Shown here in pieces: positions 15,135-24,223 of a stretch of DNA of 41,730 nucleotides (position 1 is its first letter; each line of letters opens with the position of its first letter). Both the position numbers and the translations under genes were made by a program. Origin of the DNA: Rhodoglobus sp. (GTDB taxonomy: Bacteria > Actinomycetota > Actinomycetes > Actinomycetales > Microbacteriaceae); contig JAODLY010000054.1 of the NCBI GenBank assembly GCA_025464445.1, positions 1 to 41,730 on the forward strand. The letters are read 5' to 3'. A model generated the notes under the pieces. That model saw only the letters and a program-made list of their open reading frames with translations. It was not told the DNA's origin and ran no database searches.

Positions 15135-18100
15135 TTACAGCGTCAGCGCCTTTTCGATCAGGTCGGCCTGCTCCTGGGCGCTGCGCTTCGACGAGCCCGT
15201 CGCAGGCGACGCCGACGCCGGGCGCGACGCGACCTTGATCGTGCGACCCTTCAGGTGCTTCGCCAGCTCGAGGCAGATGAACGGCCAGGCGCCCTGGTTC
15301 TCCGGCTCGTCCTGGGTCCACACGATGTCCGCGTTCGGGTACTGCTCGAGCGCTGCGTTGATCTCCTGGATGGGCAGCGGGTAGAACTGCTCCATCCGCA
15401 ACACGGCGATCGACGTCGCTTCGCGCTTGTCGAGCTCGGCGGCGAGGTCGTAGTAGATCTTGCCCGCCGTGATCACGACGCGCTTGACGGCTGCCTTGTC
15501 AGCAACGCGGTTGTCGTCGAGCACCGGCTCGAAGCGGCCCTGGGTGAAATCTGCGATCTCGCTCGTCGCGCCCCTGAGCCTGAGCATGGCTTTCGGCGTG
15601 AACACGATGAGCGGGCGGCGCGGGCGCATGTAGGCCTGGCGGCGCAGCAGGTGAAAGTACGACGCCGGAGTCGACGGTCGCGCGACAGTCATGTTGTTCT
15701 CGGCGCACAGCTGCAGGTAGCGCTCGATGCGTGCGGAGGAGTGGTCTGGGCCCTGGCCCTCATAGCCGTGCGGCAGCAGCAGCACGACGCTCGAGCGCTG
15801 CCCCCACTTCTGCTCGGCGCTCGATACGAACTCGTCGATGATCGTCTGGGCACCGTCGGCGAAGTCGCCGAACTGGGCTTCCCACAGCACGAGGGCGTCG
15901 GCGCGTTCCACCGAGTAGCCGTATTCGAAGCCCATCGCCGCGTACTCGCTCAGCAGTGAGTCGTAGATCCAGAACCGGGCCTGGTTCTCGGCGAGGTTCG
16001 CCAGCGGCAGCCACTCCTGGCCGTTCTCGCGGTCGTGCAGCACCGCGTGGCGCTGCACGAAGGTGCCGCGCCTGGTGTCCTGCCCGGCCATGCGCACCGG
16101 CGTGCCCTCGATGAGCACTGAGCCGAGCGCGAAGAGCTCGCCCATCGCCCAGTCGATCGCTCCGGAGCGGCTCATTTCGGCGCGCTTGTTGAGCAGCGCC
16201 TGCAATTTCGGGTGCACGGTGAATCCCGCGGGCGGGTTGGCGTGCGCGTCACCGATGAGGCGGATGACCGCTTCGTCGACGCCGGTGGTGGCGGGCTCGC
16301 CCACCGCGTCATCCAATTGCGACCCCGGCTTTTCGAGATCGGCCACAGCGCCGGTGACGATGGGCATCGAGCCGGTCTGGGCGGCGTGGGTCTCTGCGAA
16401 CGCGCGCTCGAGGCGATCCTGGAAGTCCTGGTGGCTCGCCTCGTACTCTTCCTGCGTGATGTCGCCGCGGCCGACGAGCGCCTCGGTGTACAGGGTGCGC
16501 ACGGAGCGCTTGGCCTCGATGAGGTTGTACATGAGCGGCTGGGTCATCGACGGGTCGTCGCCCTCGTTGTGCCCGCGGCGGCGGTAGCAGACGAGGTCGA
16601 CGACGACATCGCGGTGGAACTCCTGGCGGTAGGCGAACGCGAGTTCTGCGACCCGCACCACAGCTTCGGGGTCGTCGCCGTTCACGTGGAAAATCGGCGC
16701 CTGGATGGTCTTGGCGACATCCGTCGAATAGGTCGAGGTGTGGCCCTCGGCGGGCGGGGTGGTGAAGCCGACCTGGTTGTTGATGTTGACGTGCACAGTG
16801 CCGCCCGTGCGGTACGCGCGCAACTGCGACATCTGCAGGATCTCGACGACGATGCCCTGGCCCGACATGGCCGCGTCGCCGTGCACCATGAGCGGCAGCA
16901 CGGTGAACGAGCCGATCGGGCGACGATCCTGCTTGGCGCGCACGATGCCCTCGAGCACACCGTCGACGGCCTCGAGGTGGGATGGATTCGCGGCGAGGTA
17001 AACCGGGATCTGCTGCCCGGATGCAGCGGTGAACGTGCCCTCCGTGCCGAGGTGGTACTTCACATCGCCAGAACCCTGCACTGTCTTCGGGTCCTGGGTG
17101 CCCTCGAATTCGCGGAAGATCTGCCCGTAGGTCTTGCCAGCGATGTTCGTGAGCACGCTCAACCGGCCGCGGTGGGCCATACCGATTGCGACCTCCTCGA
17201 GGTTCGCCTCAGCTGCCTTCTGGATGACGGCATCCAGCAGGGCGATCGTGGACTCGCCGCCTTCGAGGCTGAAGCGCTTCTGCCCGACGTACTTTGTCTG
17301 CAGGAATGTCTCGAAAGCCTCGGCCTCGTTGAGCTTGCCGAGGATGCGCATCTGCTCGTCGTGGCCCGGCTTCGAGTACGGCTTCTCGACGTGCTCCTGG
17401 ATCCAGCGGCGCTGCGCAGGGTCCTGGATGTGCATGTACTCGATGCCGACTGTGCGGCAGTACGCGTCGCGCAGCATCCCGAGGATTTCGCGCAGCAGGG
17501 CCGAACGCTTGCCGCCGAAGCCGCCGGTGACGAATTCGCGGTCGAGGTCCCAGAAGGTCAGGCCGTGACTGGAGATGTCGAGGTCCGGATGCGAGCGCTG
17601 CCGGTATTCCAACGGATCGGTATCTGCCATGAGGTGGCCACGCACGCGGAAGGAGTTGATGAGCTCCTGCACGCGGGCGACCTTGTCCACGTTGTCCGCG
17701 AGGTCGACGCTGATGTCGGCGGCCCAATGGATCGGGTCGTAGGGGATGCGCAGCGCGGCGAAGATGTCCTCGTAGAAGAGGTGCTCGCCGATGAGGCGCT
17801 CGTGGATCTTCTTCAGGAACTCGCCGGAGCCGGCTCCCTGGATGACACGGTGATCGTAGGTGCTTGTGAGGGTGATGGTCTTGCCCACGCCGAGTTCGGC
17901 GAGCGTCTTGGGCGAAGCGCCCTGGAAGGCCGCCGGGTATTCGAGCGCGCCGGCGCCGACGATGGTGCCCGAGCCCTTCATGAGGCGGGGGACCGAATGC
18001 TCCGTGCCGATGCCACCGGGGTTGGTGAGCGAGATGGTGTTGCCCGCGTAGTCCGCGGCGGTCAGCTTGTTGGCCCTGCCGCGCGCGACGACATCCTCGT

Positions 18101-18974
18101 AGGCGACGAGAAACTCGCCGAAACCCATCGTGTCCGCGCGCTTGATGCCGGGCACGACGAGTGAGCGGGTGCCGTCGGGCTTCGGGATGTCGATCGCGAT
18201 GCCGAGATTGATATGGGCGGGAGTGACGACTGAAGGCTTGCCGTCCGGCTCGTCGTAGTAGACGTTCTGGCTCGGGAATTCTTTTATCGTCTGCACGATC
18301 GCCCAGGCGATGAGGTGGGTGAACGAGACCTTGCCGCCGCGCGCGCGCTTGAGGTGATTGTTGATCACTATGCGGTTGTCGATCATGAGCTTTGCCGGGA
18401 CGGTGCGCACGCTCGTGGCGGTCGGCACTGTGAGGCTGGCATCCATGTTCGCGGCGAGCGACTTCGAAGCGCCCTTGAGGGCCGCCACCACGTTCTCGGG
18501 CTGTTCGGCCGGCTCGTCGCCTTCCGCGACCGCGGGCACGGGCGATGTCGCTGGCGCGTCGGCCGGGATCGGCTGCGGCTTTGCCCGCACCGACGTCGTG
18601 CGCGCAACCGGCTGGCTGCCTGTGGCGGGACTTGCTGCGGGTTCGGGTGCCCGCGTGATCTCATCCGGGATCTGCGGCTCCCCGCCCGTGGCCTGGGCCT
18701 GCGCCGATGCCGGGGCGTCGGCGGCGAGGGGTTCTTCGGGCGCCGGCGCGGCGGCGGGGATCGTGATCGCCGAGGTCGGCGTCGGGTCGGTGGGCGCGCT
18801 GTCGTCGGCCGCGAGCGTGGAGTGGTAGCTCTCCAGCACCGGCCACCACGACTCATCGACCGAATTCTTGTCGACGAGGTAGCGCTCGTACATCTCGTCC
18901 ACGAGCCACTCGTTGGCTCCGAACTCGCCCGATGAGTCTCCCTCGGGTGTAACTCCGGTCACTTGGCTCGACAC
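15135..18974 (-). CDS. Multifunctional 2-oxoglutarate dehydrogenase E2-E1 (OdhA/Kgd)
   Basis: Decarboxylates 2-oxoglutarate in the TCA cycle and carries a fused succinyltransferase domain, the actinobacterial form known as OdhA in Corynebacterium and Kgd in Mycobacterium. Of its 1279 aa, about 1-45 are an E1-type N-terminal helix (NEWLVDEMYERYLVDKNSVD). Residues 50-160 are an Ala/Pro-rich linker. About 165-400 are the E2 catalytic domain with STYDHRVIQGAGSGEF. The rest is the thiamine diphosphate E1, with GMAHRGRLSVLTNIAGK, HGDAAMSGQG and NINNQVGFTTPP. No lipoyl domain is present, as expected. The start is a GTG at 18974 without a clear ribosome binding site. Control by an OdhI/GarA FHA protein is known in relatives; none is encoded here. 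Confidence 0.96.
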   Translation of the reverse strand: MSSQVTGVTPEGDSSGEFGANEWLVDEMYERYLVDKNSVDESWWPVLESYHSTLAADDSAPTDPTPTSAITIPAAAPAPEEPLAADAPASAQAQATGGEPQIPDEITRAPEPAASPATGSQPVARTTSVRAKPQPIPADAPATSPVPAVAEGDEPAEQPENVVAALKGASKSLAANMDASLTVPTATSVRTVPAKLMIDNRIVINNHLKRARGGKVSFTHLIAWAIVQTIKEFPSQNVYYDEPDGKPSVVTPAHINLGIAIDIPKPDGTRSLVVPGIKRADTMGFGEFLVAYEDVVARGRANKLTAADYAGNTISLTNPGGIGTEHSVPRLMKGSGTIVGAGALEYPAAFQGASPKTLAELGVGKTITLTSTYDHRVIQGAGSGEFLKKIHERLIGEHLFYEDIFAALRIPYDPIHWAADISVDLADNVDKVARVQELINSFRVRGHLMADTDPLEYRQRSHPDLDISSHGLTFWDLDREFVTGGFGGKRSALLREILGMLRDAYCRTVGIEYMHIQDPAQRRWIQEHVEKPYSKPGHDEQMRILGKLNEAEAFETFLQTKYVGQKRFSLEGGESTIALLDAVIQKAAEANLEEVAIGMAHRGRLSVLTNIAGKTYGQIFREFEGTQDPKTVQGSGDVKYHLGTEGTFTAASGQQIPVYLAANPSHLEAVDGVLEGIVRAKQDRRPIGSFTVLPLMVHGDAAMSGQGIVVEILQMSQLRAYRTGGTVHVNINNQVGFTTPPAEGHTSTYSTDVAKTIQAPIFHVNGDDPEAVVRVAELAFAYRQEFHRDVVVDLVCYRRRGHNEGDDPSMTQPLMYNLIEAKRSVRTLYTEALVGRGDITQEEYEASHQDFQDRLERAFAETHAAQTGSMPIVTGAVADLEKPGSQLDDAVGEPATTGVDEAVIRLIGDAHANPPAGFTVHPKLQALLNKRAEMSRSGAIDWAMGELFALGSVLIEGTPVRMAGQDTRRGTFVQRHAVLHDRENGQEWLPLANLAENQARFWIYDSLLSEYAAMGFEYGYSVERADALVLWEAQFGDFADGAQTIIDEFVSSAEQKWGQRSSVVLLLPHGYEGQGPDHSSARIERYLQLCAENNMTVARPSTPASYFHLLRRQAYMRPRRPLIVFTPKAMLRLRGATSEIADFTQGRFEPVLDDNRVADKAAVKRVVITAGKIYYDLAAELDKREATSIAVLRMEQFYPLPIQEINAALEQYPNADIVWTQDEPENQGAWPFICLELAKHLKGRTIKVASRPASASPATGSSKRSAQEQADLIEKALTL

Positions 18975-19002
18975 AGCCGACCGCCCACTTTCACGTCTCG
19001 TT

Positions 19003-19023
19003 TGTCGCGGTGATGTCGCGACA
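19003..19023. promoter_or_regulatory. Palindromic site between odhA and guaB1
   Basis: TGTCGCGACA at 19014-19023 is a perfect 10-bp palindrome, and its half TGTCGCG also occurs at 19003-19009, 11 bases earlier, on the same face of the helix. The site lies 30-50 bases upstream of the odhA start and about 100 bases upstream of guaB1. This is a good position for an odhA operator, but I do not recognise the regulator. Confidence 0.4.
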
Positions 19024-19119
19024 TTTCATGGTGAATCTACCTGCGGACACACCACCGGACAGCTTAATCGCTTTCCCTGGACACCGACTGGCGTGCCACG
19101 GGCGAGATAGCTTAAATCC

Positions 19120-20559
19120 ATGCGCTTTTATGAAACGACGCCGGTGCACGACCTCACCTACTCCGATGTGTTCCTGGTGCCGGCCCACTCGGCGGTGACG
19201 AGCCGGCTCGACGTCTCGCTCGCGCCCATGGACGGCACCGGCGCGAGCATCCCGATAGTGTCCGCGAACATGAATTCGGTAACCGGGCCGCGCCTCGCGG
19301 CGACTCTCGCCCGCCGCGGCGGCCTCGGCGTGCTTCCCCAGGACATGCACGCAGACGAACTGGATGCCGCGATCCGCTGGGTCAAATCGCAGCCGGTCGC
19401 CTTCGACGCTGCCGTCGGCCTTAAGCCGGGTGACACCGTCGCGGCGGCGCTCGCCCAGCTGCCTCCCGTCGAGGGTCACGGGATCGTCATCCACGACGAG
19501 CACGGCTCCTATCTCGGCGCGATCCCGGCGGAGCGCCTCGCGCACGCCATGCCGGATTCGCCGCTCGGCGACCTCCTCGGCGCCCGCGTGCCCGAACTCC
19601 AGGTCGCCGACCTGCACGGTCCGCGTGCGGCCTTCGACATCATGGTGGCTTCCGACCTGCAGTTCGCGCCGGTCATGGACGGCGACAGGGTTGTCGGCGC
19701 TTTGAGCCGCACCGCAGCACTGCGCTCGAATCTCTACACGCCCGCCGTCGACAAAGACGGCAGGCTGCTGGTCGCCGCGGCGATCGGCATCAACGGCGAC
19801 GTCGCGGCCAAAGCGAAGGCGATAGTCGCTGCGGGCGTCGACGTGATAGTCATCGATACTGCGCACGGCCACCAGGAGGGCATGGTGCGGGCGATCGGCA
19901 CCGTCGCGAAGCTCGGGCTCGGGTTGCCGATAGTCGCCGGCAACGTCGTGACGGCAGAGGCGGTGCGCGACCTCGCGAATGCCGGCGCCACGATCATCAA
20001 GGTCGGGGTGGGCCCTGGGGCGATGTGCACGACGCGCATGATGACGGCTGTTGGCCGTCCACAGTTCTCCGCGGTGCTCGAGACTGCTGCGGCCGCCAGG
20101 GAGGTGGGCGCCCACGTGTGGGCGGACGGCGGGGTGCGCTATCCGCGTGACGTCGCCCTCGCGCTGGCCGCGGGTGCGGCATCGGTCATGATCGGGTCGT
20201 GGTTCGCCGGCACGATCGAGGCGCCGGGCACCCTCGCCGTCGACGGTGACGGGCGCGCGTACAAGGAGAGCTGGGGCATGGCCTCGACGAAAGCGGTGAA
20301 AGAGCGCTTCGACGGGCTCGACGCCTATGAGCTCGCCCGCAAGACGCTCTTCGCGGAGGGGATCTCGAGCTCGAAGATCTACCTCGACCCGCTGCGGCCT
20401 TCGCTCGAAGACCTCATCGACATGATCACCTCGGGGGTGCGCAGCTCGTTGAGCTATGCGGGGGCGACGACTCTCGCGCAGTTCCACGACCGGGCCCTGG
20501 TCGGCATCCAGTCGGCTGCCGGATACGAGGAGGGCAAGGCATTACCGGTTTCCTGGTAG
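19120..20559 (+). CDS. guaB1: GuaB1-family IMP dehydrogenase/GMP reductase-like protein
   Basis: A 479-aa TIM-barrel enzyme of the IMPDH/GMPR superfamily, of the actinobacterial GuaB1 branch. The mycobacterial member has been reported to be a GMP reductase with a CBS domain, so GMP to IMP conversion in purine salvage is the best call. The N-terminus has LTYSDVFLVPAHS and IPIVSANMNSVTG. CBS sequence follows at about residues 95-200. The catalytic Cys is in GVGPGAMCTTRMM near residue 308, and WADGGVRYPRDVALALAAGA follows. TAGCTT at 19108-19113 lies 6 bases before the ATG, with no ribosome binding site, suggesting a leaderless message. Classical IMP dehydrogenase activity is less likely. Confidence 0.9.
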   Translation: MRFYETTPVHDLTYSDVFLVPAHSAVTSRLDVSLAPMDGTGASIPIVSANMNSVTGPRLAATLARRGGLGVLPQDMHADELDAAIRWVKSQPVAFDAAVGLKPGDTVAAALAQLPPVEGHGIVIHDEHGSYLGAIPAERLAHAMPDSPLGDLLGARVPELQVADLHGPRAAFDIMVASDLQFAPVMDGDRVVGALSRTAALRSNLYTPAVDKDGRLLVAAAIGINGDVAAKAKAIVAAGVDVIVIDTAHGHQEGMVRAIGTVAKLGLGLPIVAGNVVTAEAVRDLANAGATIIKVGVGPGAMCTTRMMTAVGRPQFSAVLETAAAAREVGAHVWADGGVRYPRDVALALAAGAASVMIGSWFAGTIEAPGTLAVDGDGRAYKESWGMASTKAVKERFDGLDAYELARKTLFAEGISSSKIYLDPLRPSLEDLIDMITSGVRSSLSYAGATTLAQFHDRALVGIQSAAGYEEGKALPVSW

Positions 20560-20565
20560 GGCCGG

Positions 20566-20585
20566 GCAAGCGCGCTTGCTAGAGT
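20566..20585 (+). promoter_or_regulatory. Palindrome and -10-like box before the CNNM pair
   Basis: GCAAGCGCGCTTGC at 20566-20579 is a perfect 14-bp palindrome, followed directly by TAGAGT at 20580-20585, which fits a TANNNT -10 box. It lies 7 bases after the guaB1 stop and 60 bases before the next start. It may be a terminator hairpin for guaB1, an operator, or both. Confidence 0.35.
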
Positions 20586-20638
20586 CATCCAGATAATGGA
20601 CGACCCTCCGCCCCGTCGCCCCGCCCGGGATCGTACCC

Positions 20639-21958
20639 ATGCTGCCTGACTGGTTGCTGCTGACCATCGGCGTGCTGCTGACCATCGGCACCGGCTTCTT
20701 CGTCGCGTCCGAGTTCGCGCTCGTGAACCTCGACCGGTCCGATCTCGAGGTGCGGCACTCCAGGGGGGAGAAGCGCCTGGCCGCGCCGATCAGCGCGCTG
20801 AAACGCACATCCACCCACCTCTCCAGTGCGCAGCTCGGCATCACCATCACGACGCTGCTCGCCGGCTACACGCTCGAGCCATCGCTCAGCCGGTTCGTCG
20901 GGGTGCCGCTTGCCGCGCTCGGGATGTCGCAGGCCGCTGTTACCGTGACCGCATCGATCCTCGCCGTCGCGATCGCCACCCTGCTCTCGATGATCATCGG
21001 CGAGCTCGTGCCGCAGAACCTTGCGCTCGCGTTGCCGCGGGCGACCGGCAAGCTCGTGCTTCCCTTCCAGGTCGGATTCACCGCAGTGTTCAAGCCCGCG
21101 GTGGTCGCCCTCAACAGCACGGCCAACGGCATCCTGCGTGCGGTCGGCATCGAGCCGAAAGAGGAACTCTCCGGAGCCCGCACGGCCGAGGAACTCGTCT
21201 CGCTCGTGCGCAGGTCGGCGAGGGAGGGCAGTCTCGAGCACGACACGGCGACGCTTCTCGCCCGCACGCTCGCCTTCGCCGACCACACCGCGCAGGACGT
21301 CATGACGCCGCGCCCGCGGGTGGCGAGCATCGACCGCACCGACAGTGCGCAGGAGGTCGTCGAGCTTGCGCGGCGCACCGGATTCTCGCGATTCCCGGTG
21401 ATCGACGACTCGATCGACGACGTTGTCGGGATCGTGCACGTCAAGCAGGCCGTCGCCGTGCCCCGCGAGAAACGGGCGGACGTGCCGGTTTCCGCCCTCC
21501 AGTCGGATGCCCTGCGCGTGCCGGAGACGATGAAACTCGACTCCCTGCTCGCCGAGCTGCGCGGCCGGGGTTACCAGATGGCTGTCGTGATGGACGAATA
21601 CGGCGGCACCGCCGGCGTCGCCACGCTCGAGGACCTCGTGGAAGAACTCGTGGGCGAAGTGTCCGACGAGCACGACCGAACCAAGCCCGATGTGGTGCGC
21701 TCGCGGGACTGGTTCACGTTTCCCGGCATCCTGCGCCCCGACGAACTGCTCGAGCGCACCGGCGTAGTAGTGCCGGAGGAGGGGCCGTACGAGACTGTCG
21801 CCGGCTGGCTCATGAGCGAACTGGGCAAACTCCCCGCCGTCGGCGACACCGTCGAGATCGAGGGCGGCGTCTTCAGGATCGAGCGACTCGACGGCCGCAG
21901 GATCGATCGGGTCCGGTTCACGCCGAAGCCGCCTGGCGCACTGGACGGGGCCGGCTGA
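20639..21958 (+). CDS. CNNM/CorC (HlyC) family membrane protein, full length
   Basis: A 439-aa membrane protein of the family once called hemolysin-like, now linked to Mg2+/cation export. Residues 1-180 form the CNNM (DUF21) transmembrane domain, with GTGFFVASEFALVNLDRSDL and SSAQLGITITTLLAGYTLEP. About 210-330 are a CBS pair (DVMTPRPRVASIDR, FSRFPVIDDSIDDVVGIVHV, MAVVMDEYGGTAGVATLEDL). About 345-430 are the CorC/HlyC transporter-associated domain. The order guaB1 followed by two such genes matches mycobacteria (Rv1841c-Rv1843c region). The ATG at 20639 starts at the first membrane segment. Its stop overlaps the next start as TGATG. Confidence 0.92.
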   Translation: MLPDWLLLTIGVLLTIGTGFFVASEFALVNLDRSDLEVRHSRGEKRLAAPISALKRTSTHLSSAQLGITITTLLAGYTLEPSLSRFVGVPLAALGMSQAAVTVTASILAVAIATLLSMIIGELVPQNLALALPRATGKLVLPFQVGFTAVFKPAVVALNSTANGILRAVGIEPKEELSGARTAEELVSLVRRSAREGSLEHDTATLLARTLAFADHTAQDVMTPRPRVASIDRTDSAQEVVELARRTGFSRFPVIDDSIDDVVGIVHVKQAVAVPREKRADVPVSALQSDALRVPETMKLDSLLAELRGRGYQMAVVMDEYGGTAGVATLEDLVEELVGEVSDEHDRTKPDVVRSRDWFTFPGILRPDELLERTGVVVPEEGPYETVAGWLMSELGKLPAVGDTVEIEGGVFRIERLDGRRIDRVRFTPKPPGALDGAG

Positions 21959-22998
21959 TGGACTGGGTGGGAATCGTCTGGCTCTTCGTGCTGCTGCTGG
22001 TCAACGCGTTCTTCGTCGCTGCAGAATTCGCTGTCATCTCCGCGCGCCGCTCGCAGATCGAGCCGAGGGCCGAGGCAGGTTCGAGGGCGGCGAAGACCGC
22101 GCTCTGGGCGATGGAGCACGCCTCCCTCATGCTCGCGACGAGCCAGCTCGGCATCACCATCGCATCCCTGCTGATCCTCAATGTGTCCGAGCCGGCGATC
22201 CACCACCTGCTCGAGCTACCGCTCGCCCTCACCGGCTGGCCGGAGCAGGTAATCGGCACGATCAGCTTCGTCATCGCCCTCGTTGTCGTGTCATTCCTGC
22301 ACGTGGTGCTTGGCGAGATGGTGCCCAAGAACCTGTCATTCTCGGTGCCCGACCGGGCGGCGCTCATCCTCGCGCCGCCACTCGTGTTCCTCGCGACAAT
22401 CCTTCGGCCGATAATCTTCGCCCTCAATGCCATGACGGGTGCGGTGCTCAAGCTGTTCAGGGTGCAGCCCAAGAGCGAGGCGAACAGCGTCTTCACCCTC
22501 GACGAGGTCGCCACGATCGTGGCGCACTCAACCCGCGAAGGGGTGCTGACCGACGCTGGGGGCACGCTCAGCGCCGCGTTCGAGTTCACCTCGAAGAAGG
22601 TGCGGGATGTCGCGGTCGGCATGAACGCACTCGTCACCCTCCCCGAAGATGCGACCCCGGCCGATGTGGAGCGCGCGGTCGCCCAGCGTGGGTTCTCGCG
22701 CTACATCCTCGTCGACGAGGCGGGGGAGCCTACGGGCTACCTGCACCTGAAAGACGTGATCGACCTCGACGATGCCGACGAGTTCGAGGAACCGGTGCCG
22801 CCCAAGCGGATCCGCCAACTGATCTCGATCTTCCGCGGCACCGACCTCGAGGATGCCCTCGCCACGATGCGCCGCTCCGGCGTGCACGTCGCCAGGGCAT
22901 TCGACGAAAGCGGCGCGACGAGGGGAGTGCTGTTCCTCGAGGACATCATCGAAGAACTCGTCGGCGAGGTGCAGGACGCGACGCGTCGGCGGCCCTAG
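21958..22998 (+). CDS. CNNM family membrane protein without CorC domain
   Basis: A 346-aa paralogue of the gene before it. Residues 1-180 are the CNNM membrane domain (NAFFVAAEFAVISARRSQIE, TSQLGITIASLLILNVSEPA, LGEMVPKNLSFSVPDR), and about 200-335 are a CBS pair that ends in FLEDIIEELVGEVQDATRRR. It stops there, so the C-terminal CorC/HlyC domain of its neighbour is missing. A short-plus-long pair is common in actinobacteria and suggests a heterodimer; that is inference. Translation is coupled to the first gene by TGATG. Its TAG stop shares bases with the stop of the opposing HAD gene (CTAG at 22995-22998). Confidence 0.92.
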   Translation: MDWVGIVWLFVLLLVNAFFVAAEFAVISARRSQIEPRAEAGSRAAKTALWAMEHASLMLATSQLGITIASLLILNVSEPAIHHLLELPLALTGWPEQVIGTISFVIALVVVSFLHVVLGEMVPKNLSFSVPDRAALILAPPLVFLATILRPIIFALNAMTGAVLKLFRVQPKSEANSVFTLDEVATIVAHSTREGVLTDAGGTLSAAFEFTSKKVRDVAVGMNALVTLPEDATPADVERAVAQRGFSRYILVDEAGEPTGYLHLKDVIDLDDADEFEEPVPPKRIRQLISIFRGTDLEDALATMRRSGVHVARAFDESGATRGVLFLEDIIEELVGEVQDATRRRP

Positions 22999-23378
22999 TT
23001 TGCGGATCGTCCGGATTGCTCGTCGAGGGAACGCAGGAAAGCCGCGAGGCCCTCAGCACCCGTGAAATGGTGGGTTGTGACGCCGAGGGCGGCTGCGGCA
23101 TCCGTATTCTCCGCCTTGTTGTCGACGAAGACCATCGCATCGAGCGGAATGCCGAGTTCTGCCGCGACCTCCGAGTAGATCGTGGGATCCGGCTTGAGCG
23201 CGTCCAGCTCCGCGCTCACGAATATGCGCTCGAAGAACGACGCCATGGGGGAGCGGCGGAAAGGGCTGGAGAAGTCGAAACCGGCGTTGGAGAGGATCGC
23301 CAGCCGCGTGCCCCCGTCGTACAGTTCTTCGATGAGATCGAGCGTGCGGGGCTCGGCCCAAACTATCGTGAGACCCAT
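22995..23378 (-). CDS. HAD-like hydrolase lacking the nucleophile motif
   Basis: A 127-aa protein with the C-terminal two thirds of a HAD fold: motif II Ser in RLAILSNAGFDF near residue 27, motif III Lys in ELDALKPDPTIYSEVAAELG near 65, and motif IV Asp in MVFVDNKAENTDAAAALGV near 90. Motif I (DxDGT), which carries the catalytic Asp nucleophile, is absent. The frame stays open upstream to 23549, but that part is antisense to nnrD and has no DxD. It may be a remnant of a deletion, or a non-catalytic HAD protein. The start at 23378 shares CATG with the nnrD start, and the stop shares CTAG with the CNNM gene stop, so there is no intergenic space on either side. Confidence 0.8.
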   Translation of the reverse strand: MGLTIVWAEPRTLDLIEELYDGGTRLAILSNAGFDFSSPFRRSPMASFFERIFVSAELDALKPDPTIYSEVAAELGIPLDAMVFVDNKAENTDAAAALGVTTHHFTGAEGLAAFLRSLDEQSGRSAN

Positions 23379-24201
23379 GAGCGCCTTCACAGCGTGGACC
23401 GCGGATGATGCGGCTCGGCAGATAGCGGTGCCCGGCGAGCACGACGACAAGTACTCCCGCGGAGTGCTCGGTGTCGTCACCGGCTCCGACAGGTACCCCG
23501 GCGCTGCTGTTCTCGGCGTGGAGGCCGCGCTGCACACCGGGGTGGGCATGGTGCGCTACGTCGGCCCGGCCCGCGCTGCCGAGCTCGTACTGCAACGACG
23601 CCCGGAGGCCGTGACGGCGGACGGCCGGGTGCAGGCTTGGCTGCTCGGATCCGGGATGGATCATGCCGCTCTCGAGCCCGCCGCAGTCAAACGGATGTCG
23701 GAGGCGATCGCCCAGGGATTGCCCACCATCCTCGACGGCGGCGCTTTCGACATCCACGACAAGGCCAGCGGCCCCGTGGTGATCACGCCGCATCTCGGCG
23801 AGCTCGCGCGTGTGATGGGAGCTTCGGTCGACGCCATTGCCGCCGACCCGGGGGCCTGGGCGCGAACCGCCGCCGACCGGCTCGGGGTCACAGTGCTGCT
23901 CAAGGGACACACGACCCATGTCGCCGGCCCCGGCATCTCTCTCGTCTCGAGTACGGCTCCGACCTGGCTCGCCACAGCCGGGGCTGGCGATGCGCTTGCG
24001 GGCATCCTGGGCGCCCTCCTCGCGACTCACGCTGAGGAGATCGCGGCCGATGCGACGACTCTCGCGCGCCTCGCCGCGACGGCCTCGGTCATCCACGGCC
24101 TCGCCGCGCACCGCGCTTCCGCGGGCGGACCGCTCACCGTCCTCGGGCTGTGTGCGGCGCTTCCGGCCACGATCGCGGCCCTTGTCGGGGAGCCGCAGTA
24201 G
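23377..24201 (+). CDS. nnrD: ADP-dependent NAD(P)H-hydrate dehydratase
   Basis: Repairs hydrated NADH and NADPH by ADP-dependent dehydration. The 274-aa protein has a ribokinase-like fold with family motifs: GSDRYPGAAVLGVEAALHTG near residue 35, GMVRYVGP, LDGGAFDI near 120, VITPHLGELARVMG near 133, LLKGHTTHVAGP near 172 and TAGAGDALAGILGALLATH near 200, which contains the catalytic Asp. It is the stand-alone dehydratase; no epimerase domain (NnrE) is fused or adjacent. The ATG at 23377 overlaps the divergent HAD start, and no ribosome binding site is visible. Confidence 0.92.
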   Translation: MSAFTAWTADDAARQIAVPGEHDDKYSRGVLGVVTGSDRYPGAAVLGVEAALHTGVGMVRYVGPARAAELVLQRRPEAVTADGRVQAWLLGSGMDHAALEPAAVKRMSEAIAQGLPTILDGGAFDIHDKASGPVVITPHLGELARVMGASVDAIAADPGAWARTAADRLGVTVLLKGHTTHVAGPGISLVSSTAPTWLATAGAGDALAGILGALLATHAEEIAADATTLARLAATASVIHGLAAHRASAGGPLTVLGLCAALPATIAALVGEPQ

Positions 24202-24223
24202 CACGTATCGAGCTCCCGGCGCC

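Noticed and set aside
16212-18164. 650-codon open frame on the plus strand inside odhA
   Set aside because: It is antisense to a clearly recognised enzyme and has the low-complexity Arg/Val/Ala/Asp composition of a chance frame in GC-rich DNA.
20566-20579. GCAAGCGCGCTTGC as an intrinsic terminator of guaB1
   Set aside because: No T-run follows and it lies against a -10-like box, so it is listed as regulatory instead.
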